DNA from: Tectiglobus sp965224045
GTDB taxonomy: Bacteria > Pseudomonadota > Alphaproteobacteria > Rhizobiales > Hyphomicrobiaceae
Length of the DNA: 64,000 nucleotides
Direction of reading: 5' to 3'
Assembly: GCA_965224045.1 (NCBI GenBank)
Contig: CBDCYD010000014.1
Span: 310,001-374,000 of the forward strand
In this document: one piece after another, positions 36,980 through 46,093 of the stretch
Position numbering within the stretch: the stretch's first letter is position 1
Layout: every line of letters starts with the position of its first letter
Position numbers and translations under genes: made by a program
Notes under the pieces: model-generated
Told to the model about the DNA's origin: nothing
Database searches by the model: none
What the model saw: only the letters and a program-made list of their open reading frames with translations

Positions 36980-37005
36980 AATGGCGCGGGATGGCCCGCG
37001 CCATT
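36980..37005 (-). terminator. terminator hairpin downstream of the peroxiredoxin gene
   Basis: Perfect 11-bp stem (AATGGCGCGGG/CCCGCGCCATT) with 4-nt loop. On the minus strand it is followed by TTCTTGTT. It starts 73 bp past the peroxiredoxin stop. Confidence 0.55.
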
Positions 37006-37077
37006 GTCAGTTGCACGACGCCGAGGGGCGCAGCAAGCGCCTCAGGCGCCGGGCGTTCATGCCCAGCCGAACAGCGA

Positions 37078-37740
37078 TCAGTCCTGCGGCTGCGGGACGA
37101 TGCGAATGTAGGGTTTCGGCGCCTTCCAGCCCTGGGGAAATTTTTCCTTGGCTTCATCGTCGGAGACGGCCGGGACAATGATGACATCATCGCCCTGTTT
37201 CCAATTCACCGGTGTCGCGACCTTGTGCTTCGCGGTCAACTGCAGCGAGTCGACCAGTCGCAGGATCTCATCGAAATTGCGGCCGGTGCTCATCGGGTAG
37301 GTCAGCACCGCCTTGATGAGTTTGTCGGGGCCGACGATGATGACGTTGCGCACGGTCTGATTGTCGACCGCCGTACGGCCTTCGGAACTATCGCCTGCAC
37401 CCTCGGGCAGCATGTCATAGAGCTTGGCCACGGCGAGATCACTGTCGCCGATCATCGGATAGTTCGGTGCCGTTCCGGTTGCATCCTTGATGTCCTGCGA
37501 CCACGCGGTGTGGCTTTCGACCGGATCGACGCTCAGGCCCAGCACCTTGACACCGCGTTTGTCGAACTCGGACTTGAGTTTGGCCATCTGACCCAATTCG
37601 GTGGTGCAGACGGGCGTAAAATTCTTGGGGTGAGAAAAAATAATGCCCCAGGAGCTGCCCAGCCAATCGTGAAAGCTAATTTTGCCTTCTGTTGTATCCG
37701 CCGTAAAATCCGGCGCTTTCGAACCAATGCGCATCGTCAT
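37078..37740 (-). CDS. 1-Cys peroxiredoxin (Prx6 type)
   Basis: 220 residues, typical of Prx6. The peroxidatic Cys45 is in HPKNFTPVCTTE, and a long C-terminal extension (LVDSLQLTAKHKVATPVNWKQGDDVIIVP) is diagnostic of the 1-Cys subgroup. It reduces peroxides and, in some members, has phospholipase activity. Reductant unknown; glutaredoxin-like proteins often recycle Prx6, and a Sec-glutaredoxin is encoded in this window. Start ATG with AGGA upstream. Single-gene unit. Confidence 0.93.
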   Translation of the reverse strand: MTMRIGSKAPDFTADTTEGKISFHDWLGSSWGIIFSHPKNFTPVCTTELGQMAKLKSEFDKRGVKVLGLSVDPVESHTAWSQDIKDATGTAPNYPMIGDSDLAVAKLYDMLPEGAGDSSEGRTAVDNQTVRNVIIVGPDKLIKAVLTYPMSTGRNFDEILRLVDSLQLTAKHKVATPVNWKQGDDVIIVPAVSDDEAKEKFPQGWKAPKPYIRIVPQPQD

Positions 37741-38117
37741 CTGGACGTCCTTTCGATAAAGCTTGGTCAGTCGTCAAGTATTGGCTTTTTTCGGAAGCCC
37801 GGCGTAGCGGACAAGTCGCCCAAGACAGCCGGAACCGCTGTGCCACTCGCGCTCGTGCAATCCAATTCGGGGCCGACACAATCGACGTCGGTCAGGCGTT
37901 TGCCCGGCGCGAGCCCGTCAACGTTGATTTAGGGCACCGGGGCGCGGGCTGCAACTGCAAACGAGGCCGATGCTGCTGCCATAACGTCCTATTCAAAAGA
38001 GAGAATTCGTAGGGCTGGCACCGCATTTCCATTCGGTGCAGAATTGAGAAAACACATGCCGAGACCGGCGTGCAATACGGAAAATCGTTTGCTTTCCGAA
38101 TGCTCAGGGGAACATTG
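37741..38117. other. divergent promoter region without a recognisable gene
   Basis: 377 bp between the divergent peroxiredoxin and acyl-CoA ligase genes. No coding frame looks real. An 11-base fragment near 37829 resembles part of the palindromic repeat but is too short to count as a copy. Confidence 0.5.
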
Positions 38118-39638
38118 ATGAATCTCTCGATGACGCTGAAGTCCGTTGCTCGGTATCTGCCCGACCGGCCGGCGGTGACTTCGTCGGAAGGCACGCTCAA
38201 CTACAGCGGGCTTGAAGCACAAGCCTCGCGCATCGCTGGTGCTCTGCTGAAGCGGCACGGCCTGTCGACGGGCGACCGCGTCGGCATGACGATGACCAAT
38301 TGCGGCGCATTTTACCCGACGCTCTACGGCATCTGGCGCGCCGGGCTGACGGCGGTTCCGATCAACTCCAAGCTGCACCCGCGCGAGCTTGCCTGGATTC
38401 TCGGCAACTGCGGCGCGCGGCTCGTCATAGCGACCCGCGACCTTGCCGACAGCATGACGGGTCATCCTGACGAGAACTGGCCGGAGATCATCGCAACCGC
38501 AAGCGCCGACTACCGCGCCCTCTTGGACGGGGAGGCGATCGACGAGGTTGAAAGCGCACCCGACGACAATGCCTGGATCTTTTATACAAGTGGCACGACG
38601 GGCCGACCCAAGGGCGCGCAGCTGACGCACCGCAACCTACTCTTCATGATCCACGCCTACTATGCAGACATCGATTTCGTTGGCCCGCAAGACACGATCG
38701 TACATGCCGCTCCGCTGTCACACGGTGCCGGTGTCTACGGACTTGCGCACATTGCCAGGGGCGCGAACAACGTCATCTATCCAGGCTTCGACACCGCGCA
38801 GATCATCGACAGCTTCGGGGCCTACCAAAACGTATCGATGTTTGCCGCACCAACGATGGTCAAACGGCTGATCGACGACCCCAGGGCAGGGGCCTCCGAC
38901 ACCAGCGGATTAAAGACGATCATCTATGGTGGTGCCCCGATGTACGTCGCGGATATCAAGCGCGGCATCGATACGTTCGGGCCGCGCTTCTACCAGCTGT
39001 TCGGTCAAGGCGAAGCGCCGATGACGATTTCGGGCCTGCCGAAGTGGATGCACGCCGACGTCGCGCACCCGAGATATGAAGAGCGCCTCGGCAGTACAGG
39101 AATTGCGCGGACCGGATGCGACTTCAAGATCGTCGACCCGGACGGCACCGAACTTCCGGAAGGCGAAATCGGCGAGATCATCACGAAGAGCGATGTCGTC
39201 ATGAAAGGCTACTGGGAGAACCCTGAAGCCAACCTATCGGCGCTTCGGAACGGCTGGCTTTGGACCGGCGACATGGGATTTGTCGATGGCGACGGCTTCT
39301 TGACGATCAAGGACCGGTCGAAGGACATGATCATTTCCGGCGGCACCAACATCTACCCGCGTGAAATCGAGGAGGTGTTGTTGACGAGCAATGCCGTCAG
39401 GGAATGCGCGGTGGTCAGCCGACCGCATGACGACTGGGGCGAAGAAGTAATCGCGTACGTCGTCAAACGTCCCGGCCAGGACATTGACGAGGCTGGTCTA
39501 GACCAGCTCTGCCTCGACAACATTGCACGCTTCAAGCGGCCGAAGGGATACCGCTTCGTCGACGCATTGCCGAAGAACAACTATGGCAAGATCCTCAAGA
39601 CGACATTGCGGGATTGGCTCACAGAAGAAGCCAACTGA
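38118..39638 (+). CDS. AMP-dependent acyl-CoA synthetase/ligase
   Basis: 506 residues. ANL-superfamily motifs: P-loop YTSGTTGRPKGAQLTH, the mid motif YQLFGQGEAPMT, WLWTGDMGFVDGDGF and the C-terminal catalytic Lys in PKNNYGKILKTTLR. It activates a carboxylic acid, probably a fatty or aromatic acid, to its CoA ester. ATG at 38118 with AGGGG seven bases before. No neighbouring beta-oxidation genes; the TesB and CoA-transferase genes lie elsewhere in the window. Confidence 0.93.
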   Translation: MNLSMTLKSVARYLPDRPAVTSSEGTLNYSGLEAQASRIAGALLKRHGLSTGDRVGMTMTNCGAFYPTLYGIWRAGLTAVPINSKLHPRELAWILGNCGARLVIATRDLADSMTGHPDENWPEIIATASADYRALLDGEAIDEVESAPDDNAWIFYTSGTTGRPKGAQLTHRNLLFMIHAYYADIDFVGPQDTIVHAAPLSHGAGVYGLAHIARGANNVIYPGFDTAQIIDSFGAYQNVSMFAAPTMVKRLIDDPRAGASDTSGLKTIIYGGAPMYVADIKRGIDTFGPRFYQLFGQGEAPMTISGLPKWMHADVAHPRYEERLGSTGIARTGCDFKIVDPDGTELPEGEIGEIITKSDVVMKGYWENPEANLSALRNGWLWTGDMGFVDGDGFLTIKDRSKDMIISGGTNIYPREIEEVLLTSNAVRECAVVSRPHDDWGEEVIAYVVKRPGQDIDEAGLDQLCLDNIARFKRPKGYRFVDALPKNNYGKILKTTLRDWLTEEAN

Positions 39639-39782
39639 CCGCCTGGCCGCGCATTTCGATGGCTTGCTCCTTCGATCGGGAGATTCAGTTTTTCTGATCG
39701 GCCGGCAATATGCCGTCGTTTTTCAGCAACTTTGTCGCGACCGGGAGTTATGACCAGGGCTGTTCGTCACGGAGGAAACGGT

Positions 39783-41009
39783 ATGACACGTACGACCCGG
39801 CCGATCGCACTCGCGGTTGGTGCACTTGTTTTTGCAGCGCAGGCGCTTGCCCAGCCACTGCCGAGCCTCGACCGAGGCATATTGTCGGATGACAGCGGCG
39901 TGCGAAAGGCACAGATCAAACTGATAATCGGCACTTCGGATCGCCGCGTTCGCAGATCGATGAGAGATGCCGGTTACAGCGACATCGAAATCAAGCACCG
40001 CGGTCTGACCAAGGCGATTGCCGAGGGCTGCAAGAACGGCCGGCGATTCCGGGTAGAATTGAGGCCGAGCGGGCGTATCAACAATGCAGAGCGCATTGGA
40101 CGGTGCCGGTCGGAGGTCTCACCCGAGCAGGTCCGTCAGATCCTGCGTGACAAAGGCTTCCGTAAAATCGACATCGACGAGCAAGGCAATATTCCGTACG
40201 TGGCAACCGCTTGCCGGAAAGGCGGGCGCTTTGGCATTCGCATCAACCGCTACGGTGATGTCACGGTCGGCCGACGTGTCGGCGAATGCGGCCGGCGGCT
40301 GACAAAGGCAGAAATCCGCGATCAGCTGCGCGCCGACAACTATAACCGCATAAAGTTCGTTGATCAGGGCCGCCGGCGCGTGCGCGTCGAAGCATGCCGG
40401 CAGCAAAACCGGTACCGGATCGTGATGAGCCCGCGTGGTGAAATTCGCGATCGAAATCGCATCGGCCGATGCGCGCCGCCGGTGACACCGGCAAGGCTCG
40501 CTGCACATGTCGAGTCGAAGGGCTACGACCGTGTCGAAGTGATCGATGCCAAACTTCCGCGTTACGCGGTGGAAGCCTGCAAGGGTCGCGACAGGCTGGA
40601 ATTGGTCATGAACCGGTTCGGCGACATCCGCCGCGAGATCAAGGTCGGCCGATGCCCGCCGCCGATCAACGAAGAAAGCCTGCGCCAGCTGATGTCGCGC
40701 GCCGGCTTCAAGAACGTGCGGCTGGTCAGCACCAACAAGGACGAGTACGCGACCATCGCGTGTAAGGACAACGACCGCATGAGCATCCGCTTTTCACGCT
40801 ACGGCGAAGTGATCGACCAGGAGCGGGTCGGTACCTGCCGGTCACCGCGGATCATCGACATGCTCGAAACGCTTGACGGCAGGGGCGTCAATCGCATGAC
40901 GGTCCATATCGACGGCTGCCGTCGTGGAAACCGTATCCGGTTCACCCTCAATGAATGGGGTGAAATCCTAAGACGCGAACAGATCGGGCGTTGCCTGCGA
41001 CGACGCTGA
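39783..41009 (+). CDS. secreted protein of six tandem cysteine-paired PepSY-like repeats
   Basis: 408 residues: signal peptide cleaved after ALA (residue 23), then six units of about 60 residues. Each unit has a helix ending in KGF/AGF/NY, a beta strand, A-C-R/K, a hydrophobic strand, a turn G-D/E-V/I, and ends in G-x-C (ACRKGG...VGECG, ACRQQN...IGRCA, ACKGRD...VGRCP, and so on). So every unit has a Cys pair that can form a disulfide. The order of strands recalls the PepSY fold. I recognise no named family of this layout. ATG at 39783 with GGAGG at good spacing. Single gene. Confidence 0.75.
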   Translation: MTRTTRPIALAVGALVFAAQALAQPLPSLDRGILSDDSGVRKAQIKLIIGTSDRRVRRSMRDAGYSDIEIKHRGLTKAIAEGCKNGRRFRVELRPSGRINNAERIGRCRSEVSPEQVRQILRDKGFRKIDIDEQGNIPYVATACRKGGRFGIRINRYGDVTVGRRVGECGRRLTKAEIRDQLRADNYNRIKFVDQGRRRVRVEACRQQNRYRIVMSPRGEIRDRNRIGRCAPPVTPARLAAHVESKGYDRVEVIDAKLPRYAVEACKGRDRLELVMNRFGDIRREIKVGRCPPPINEESLRQLMSRAGFKNVRLVSTNKDEYATIACKDNDRMSIRFSRYGEVIDQERVGTCRSPRIIDMLETLDGRGVNRMTVHIDGCRRGNRIRFTLNEWGEILRREQIGRCLRRR

Positions 41010-41023
41010 CTGCTCCAACCCAT

Positions 41024-41046
41024 GTGGCGGCCCAATCGGCCGCCAC
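41024..41046. terminator. hairpin after the repeat-protein gene
   Basis: Perfect 9-bp stem GTGGCGGCC/GGCCGCCAC, loop CAATC, 15 bp past the stop codon. No strong T-tract (TTCTGGTCT follows), so termination is probable but not certain. Confidence 0.5.
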
Positions 41047-41147
41047 TTCTGGTCTACCGCTAGCCTAGCGCATTGGCGCCAATGAATAGTCGCTTGCAGC
41101 CAGCTCCACGCCTTGAGTAGCCGGCCGATTGGCGCTAGCACAGCGCG

Positions 41148-41960
41148 ATGCCGCGCTATCGCATTACGATCGAATATGACGGGACGCCGTTTGTCGGCTG
41201 GCAGCAGCAGTCCAACGGGCCTTCCGTGCAGCAGTCGCTGGCGGAGGCGGTAAAGAAATTCACGCAGGAGACGGTACGCATTCAGGGTGCCGGACGCACG
41301 GATGCGGGCGTCCACGCGCGCGGACAGGTGGCCCACTTCGACCTGGTGTCCGCGTGGCCGCCGGATACAATCCGCGATGCTGCAAACTTTCACCTGAGGC
41401 CACTGACAATTGCCATCACCGAATGTGCAATCGTCAGCGATGCCTTCGATGCACGCTTCAGTGCGGTCGCACGACATTATCTCTATCGGATCGCGAGCCG
41501 AAGAGCACCGCCCGTGCTCGAACGTGACCGCGTTTGGCAAGTGCCGGTGCCACTCGATGTCGGGAAGATGCAGGAGGCAGCTTCCTCCCTAGTCGGACGC
41601 TTCGACTTCAGCACATTTCGCGCCGCAGGCTGCCAGGCGAAATCGCCCGTTCGAACACTGGACCGGCTCGATGTTTCGCGTTCGGGCGGTGAAATCCACG
41701 TGCAGGCCTCAGCGCGCGCATTCCTCCACAATCAGGTGCGGTCGATGGTTGGTTGTCTGAAGGCTGTCGGCGAAGGTCGGTGGACCCTCGACGCGTTCGT
41801 CGCTGCGCGCGATGCGTGCAACCGTGCGCATTGTGCGGCAGTTGCGCCCGCGGCTGGGCTTTACTTGATGGCCGTCGACTATCCACCTGACGTCTGGCAG
41901 CCGCTCGCTCGGGACGGCTTAGAGAAAGCCCGCAGCGATGACGCGGCGGGCAAAAAATAG
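41148..41960 (+). CDS. truA: tRNA pseudouridine(38-40) synthase TruA
   Basis: 270 residues. Catalytic Asp52 lies in GRTDAGVHARGQ (E. coli Asp60 equivalent); the N-terminus YRITIEYDGTPFVGWQQQ is canonical. It isomerises U38-40 in the anticodon arm of tRNAs. In many Rhizobiales truA sits with fmt and def; here fmt is 4 kb away with unrelated genes between, and def is absent. Confidence 0.96.
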   Translation: MPRYRITIEYDGTPFVGWQQQSNGPSVQQSLAEAVKKFTQETVRIQGAGRTDAGVHARGQVAHFDLVSAWPPDTIRDAANFHLRPLTIAITECAIVSDAFDARFSAVARHYLYRIASRRAPPVLERDRVWQVPVPLDVGKMQEAASSLVGRFDFSTFRAAGCQAKSPVRTLDRLDVSRSGGEIHVQASARAFLHNQVRSMVGCLKAVGEGRWTLDAFVAARDACNRAHCAAVAPAAGLYLMAVDYPPDVWQPLARDGLEKARSDDAAGKK

Positions 41961-42110
41961 AGAGGAACGGGACAGTCCCGATCTATCTCGACGCTAGCGC
42001 GCCGTAGGCTGCATGCAGATAGGACGGTAGTCGGCTTTGTCGGCGCCGGCCGTGATCTGGATCAGGTATCCGCGCTTCCTGCAGCCAATTCCACCATGTG
42101 CGGCACGTCA

Positions 42111-42539
42111 TTAGCTCACGGGGGCACCGATCGCCGCCAAACCTGCCCGAGCAACCTCCATGTCGTCGCTGTAGTGGCCGCCTGAGACACCGATTGCACC
42201 AATAAGCGTTCCCTCCTCAACGATCGGATAACCGCCGCCGAAGACGACGATGCGATCGTAAGAGGGAAAGCCGTGCTGAAGCGGTGGATCGTTCTTGATG
42301 AAATCCCAGAGCGCGTGCGTCGCCAGGTGATGGCTGGCCGACGTGTAAGCTTTGTCCTCGGCAATCCGCATCTTGGACTGGGATGCACCATCCATGCGGT
42401 AAGCCAGTTTGACCAACCCAGATTCATCACAGACAACGACCGACATCGCATGGCCGAGTTGACGCGCCTTGGCGACTGCGCCCTGGACGGCGACAAGCGC
42501 GCTCTCAGCCGAAATGCTGCGTTTTTCGTAGCTACTCAT
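42111..42539 (-). CDS. GlcG/HbpS-family (DUF336) heme-binding-like protein
   Basis: 142 residues, the full length of the family. Recognisable stretches are ALVAVQGAVAKARQLGHAMSVVVCDESG and GGYPIVEEGTLIGAIGVSGG. HbpS-type members bind heme or cobalamin-like ligands; many have no known role. The gene is in the same direction as, and 48 bp downstream of, a large Fe-S flavoenzyme, so both may be in one operon. Confidence 0.88.
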   Translation of the reverse strand: MSSYEKRSISAESALVAVQGAVAKARQLGHAMSVVVCDESGLVKLAYRMDGASQSKMRIAEDKAYTSASHHLATHALWDFIKNDPPLQHGFPSYDRIVVFGGGYPIVEEGTLIGAIGVSGGHYSDDMEVARAGLAAIGAPVS

Positions 42540-42587
42540 GTGCTCTCCCTACCCAAGTGTGTCACCTTCCGGTTTTGCAACTTCCTG

Positions 42588-44564
42588 CTACAGCCGCGCC
42601 GGGCTGCCAATGCTTCGGGCAGCGGCGTGGGCCTCCGTCAACGCATGGGCAAGGCGGCGCGGGGCGAACGCATCTCCGACCAGATGAATGCGATGCTTAT
42701 CGACGCCGGCTTGGCGCAGCTCCGTCGCCAATGCCGAGTTCGGTGCTGCAGAACCGACCCAGACGGCAGCGGCAACATCCGGAACGAACGTTTCGCGCTC
42801 GGTCAAATAGTGGCGCAATTCGACGCCGCCATCGCGCACCGCGGCAATGTAGGTGTTGGCGATCGCCTTGCCGCCGTGCTTGTCGAGCTGGCGCAGATAT
42901 TCGATGCGCGAGACCATTGGAAGTTCGCGCGCAATCTCAAACACGCGGGCAACGACGATCGGAACTGCGCCGGCCGCAATAACGGCTTCGGTCACGGCCG
43001 ACGTCCAGTAGTAGCCGTCTTCGTCCATGATGATGACCTTGCGGCCAGCCAAGCCGTCGAGCGGAACCCGGCCGTCGGTGGTGAGAACCGGCACGCTAGA
43101 GTCGCCGGCAAGCTCAGGAACGCGCGGCGTTGCGCCAGCGGCCACGATGATTTCTTCGGACCCGGAGGCAAGAATACTGTCGAGCGTTGCTGGTTCGCCG
43201 CAGCGGATCTCGGCACCGGACTTTTTCACTTGCGGGACCAGGTAGGCCAGCAGGTTGGCCATTTCCTCATGAAACGGAACCTCATGAACGTTCTTGAGCC
43301 GGCCACCGAGTTCGGGCTGTTGTTCAACGAGGACGACATCATGGCCGCGCGCCGTCGCCACGCGGGTGGCCTCGAGGCCGGCCGGACCGCCACCAACAAC
43401 CAGGACGCGCCTCGGGATATCCGCGCGGTCACGTTCGAGCTTTGGCCAGCGGTCTTCGCGACCGGTCATTGGATTGGTAGCGCAGGCAATCGGCTCGCCA
43501 GCCGCGATCCAAGCCCAACACTGGTTGCAAGCAATGCAGCGCCGGATTTCATCGGCGCGGCCGGATTGCGCTTTGGCGGGCCATTCCGGGTCTGCCAGCA
43601 GCGCACGGCAGAGGCCGACCATGTCGGCTTCGCCGTTGGCGACCATCTCCTCGACCTGGTCCGGATGCTGAATACGGGTCGAGGCAATCACCGGCACATC
43701 GCCTGCAACCCCTTTAAAGCGCGCATGCAGAGACCGATAGACCAGTATCGGGGCGTGACGGTCCGGCAGGTGCGTCTCGATCGAATTGAAGTTGCCCTGG
43801 GCGAGGGAGAGATAGTCGGCCAGCCCCTCCGAGCAGAGGATGCGGGCAACTTCAAGCGTATCATCGACGGTCAAGCCACCTTGCGTGAACTCCTCGACGC
43901 CCATGCGATAGCCGACAATGGCGCGCGCGCCGACGCGACGGCGAACCCGGAGCAAAATCTCGCGCGGAAAGCGCAACCGGTTTTCGAAGCTTCCGCCCCA
44001 CGCATCGCTGCGACGATTGGAAAACGGTGAAAGGAACTGCTGAATGAGGTGGCCCTGGGCGCCGTGGATTTCGACGCCGTCCATCCCGGCCTCGATGCAG
44101 TGTACGGCGCAGGTGACGTACGTTTCGATGATGTCCTCGATCTCGAGGGCCGAGAGCTCGTGCGGGACACCGCCGCTGCGCGGGCAGGCAATCGCCGAGG
44201 GCGCCACGGAATAGGGAATGACGCGCGAAGCGAGATGCTGACGACCACCCATGTTAAGTTGACCAATCAACAGGGCACCCTCGGCATGGCAAACGTCCGA
44301 CAGGGCGCGCAAGCCGTCCAGGGCACTACGATCGAAGATCACAAGGGCGCCGGGGCCGAAGGGATCGTCGGGCTGGGTTCGCAGGGCTTCGGTGACGATG
44401 GTGCCGACACCACCCTTGGCCAATGTGCGATAGAACGCCAATACGCGCGGGCCGGCACGGTTGGCGTCAGCCAGGTTGGCCGTCGTCGCCACGCGCATGA
44501 TGCGGTTCTTGGCGCGGCGCGGGCCAATGGCGATCGGGTCGAATAGCCCGGGCGGCGGTGCCAT
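42588..44564 (-). CDS. Fe-S flavoenzyme of the 2,4-dienoyl-CoA reductase / trimethylamine dehydrogenase family
   Basis: 658 residues: an FMN-binding TIM barrel (Old Yellow Enzyme type, LFDPIAIGPRRAKNRI ... GVEIHGAQGHLIQQFLSPFSNRR), a [4Fe-4S] motif CIACNQCWAWIAAGEPIAC, then a Rossmann FAD/NAD domain (VVGGGPAGLEATRVA). The layout matches 2,4-dienoyl-CoA reductase, TMADH and stachydrine/proline-betaine demethylase relatives. Substrate unknown. Start is the ATG at 44564 with GGGAAAG; the upstream extension lacks similarity. Divergent from the aminotransferase gene. Confidence 0.88.
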   Translation of the reverse strand: MAPPPGLFDPIAIGPRRAKNRIMRVATTANLADANRAGPRVLAFYRTLAKGGVGTIVTEALRTQPDDPFGPGALVIFDRSALDGLRALSDVCHAEGALLIGQLNMGGRQHLASRVIPYSVAPSAIACPRSGGVPHELSALEIEDIIETYVTCAVHCIEAGMDGVEIHGAQGHLIQQFLSPFSNRRSDAWGGSFENRLRFPREILLRVRRRVGARAIVGYRMGVEEFTQGGLTVDDTLEVARILCSEGLADYLSLAQGNFNSIETHLPDRHAPILVYRSLHARFKGVAGDVPVIASTRIQHPDQVEEMVANGEADMVGLCRALLADPEWPAKAQSGRADEIRRCIACNQCWAWIAAGEPIACATNPMTGREDRWPKLERDRADIPRRVLVVGGGPAGLEATRVATARGHDVVLVEQQPELGGRLKNVHEVPFHEEMANLLAYLVPQVKKSGAEIRCGEPATLDSILASGSEEIIVAAGATPRVPELAGDSSVPVLTTDGRVPLDGLAGRKVIIMDEDGYYWTSAVTEAVIAAGAVPIVVARVFEIARELPMVSRIEYLRQLDKHGGKAIANTYIAAVRDGGVELRHYLTERETFVPDVAAAVWVGSAAPNSALATELRQAGVDKHRIHLVGDAFAPRRLAHALTEAHAAARSIGSPARL

Positions 44565-44727
44565 CGCGATTGCTTTCCCTGCGGTTTCCAATCCAGATGT
44601 TGCGGGCTTGCTTGCCTGACCGCAAGCGGCGGCGTTGACAGGGCCGGTGACATCCTGATGCTGATAGGGCTGCGTTGAACTTTGCGGCTGCACAGCAACA
44701 GGCCGCTTGCATCAAAGGAACAGCTCA

Positions 44728-45660
44728 ATGGCCGATAGCAATCCGTATGCGCAGGGCATCGCGTTCTGTGAAGGCCGGTTCGTTGCGATCGACGAGGCGC
44801 GAATCCCGATGCTCGACTGGGGCTTCCTGAGGTCAGATGCCGTGCAGGATACCGTGTCGGTGTTTGATGGTGCCTTCTTCCGTTTGGAGGACCATCTCGA
44901 CCGGTTCGAGCGCAACTGGCGGCGACTCAGAATGGAAAATCCTTACGACCGCGACAGCGTGCGCGCCATTCTGATGGAAGCGGTTCAGCGCACGGGGCTG
45001 CAGGAGTCCTACGTGCAAATGCTGATGACGCGGGGACGGGCGCCGATCGGAAGCCGCGACGTGCGCCTCGCGCAAAACCAGTTCTGGATGTTCTGCATTC
45101 CCTACGTCTGGATCGCGCGGCCGGAGCAGAAGGAAAGCGGCCTCTCGATGCACATCTCGCCGATCCAGCGCGTGCCAAAGGAGACCGTCGACCCGACGAT
45201 CAAGCACTATCACTGGCTCGATTTCCAGATGGCGCTGATGGAAGGTTATGACCGCGGCGCCGATACCTGTGCGCTCGTCGACAAGAACGGCAACATCGCC
45301 GAGGGGCCGGGGTTCAACATCTTCGCCGTCAAGGACGGGCAGATCATTACCCCACCCGAGGACGTCTGCCTTGATGGCATGACGCGCGATACCGTGATCA
45401 AGCTCGCCGCCGAGACCAACCTGGAAGTCCACAAGACTGCGCTGGCGCCCGACGCCATGCGACACGCCGACGAGGTCTTTATTTCAACGACGGGCGGTGG
45501 CGTGATTGCAATTACCAAGGTTGACGCGCAAACGATCGGCGCCGGCGTCGCCGGACCGGTGACGCGGCGCCTCGATGATCTTTACTGGTCAAAGCGCAGG
45601 GCCGGCTGGTTGACGACGCCGGTCAACTACGAGGCCGACGTGCAGTTCGATGCCGCCTGA
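44728..45660 (+). CDS. aminotransferase class IV (branched-chain / D-amino-acid aminotransferase family)
   Basis: 310 residues. PLP lysine is in KHYHWLDFQMALMEGYDRGADTCALVD (KHYHW), and the substrate loop EGPGFNIFAVKDG follows. Fold-type IV. Whether it acts on branched-chain, D-amino or other amino acids is not settled by motifs; SNPYAQGIAFCEG start is typical of alphaproteobacterial class IV members near methylamine or C1 genes. ATG at 44728 behind AAAGGAA. Confidence 0.87.
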   Translation: MADSNPYAQGIAFCEGRFVAIDEARIPMLDWGFLRSDAVQDTVSVFDGAFFRLEDHLDRFERNWRRLRMENPYDRDSVRAILMEAVQRTGLQESYVQMLMTRGRAPIGSRDVRLAQNQFWMFCIPYVWIARPEQKESGLSMHISPIQRVPKETVDPTIKHYHWLDFQMALMEGYDRGADTCALVDKNGNIAEGPGFNIFAVKDGQIITPPEDVCLDGMTRDTVIKLAAETNLEVHKTALAPDAMRHADEVFISTTGGGVIAITKVDAQTIGAGVAGPVTRRLDDLYWSKRRAGWLTTPVNYEADVQFDAA

Positions 45661-45674
45661 GCGGCAGGGTCGCG

Positions 45675-46004
45675 TCAGCGGATCGTCGGATTGACACGGA
45701 ACGTGGTCCGCGGTGCATGGCGGATTACGCGGGTGTCAACGTTGACGTTGTTGACCGTTGCAGGCCGCGTAACGTTGCCGTCGCCGTCGATCTTGAGCGT
45801 CAGCGGCGTGCGGTTGCCGGGATTGATGATGATATTCTTCGTTGCCGGCAGTGGACGGAATACGCGTACGCCTTCCTCGATCGATATCGTTGCACCGTAG
45901 TAGGGACGCGGCTCGATGCGCGTGAGCGACTGTGCCGACACGGCGGCGGCCGAAACAGCGAGTGCGGCCGTGCCGGCAATGAGAAGCGAGATCGACTTGA
46001 TCAT
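45675..46004 (-). CDS. small secreted hypothetical protein
   Basis: 109 residues: clear signal peptide (MIKSISLLIAGTAALAVSAAAVSAQ, cleavage about residue 24), then a short mature part rich in basic and hydrophobic beta strands (EPRPYYGATISIEEGVRVFRPLPATK). No named family. ATG at 46004 with GAGGA seven bases upstream. Converges with the aminotransferase gene (14 bp). Confidence 0.7.
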   Translation of the reverse strand: MIKSISLLIAGTAALAVSAAAVSAQSLTRIEPRPYYGATISIEEGVRVFRPLPATKNIIINPGNRTPLTLKIDGDGNVTRPATVNNVNVDTRVIRHAPRTTFRVNPTIR

Positions 46005-46093
46005 GGCGGGGTCCTCGATCGGAAGCGAACCTTGAAACTGCCCCAAACTTAGCCCGTCACCCCAACCACCGTTTAAGGTTTTGATAACTTTGA

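Noticed and set aside
37820..37845. Third copy of the palindromic repeat
   Set aside because: Only 11 bases match (GGAACCGCTGT); no hairpins around it.
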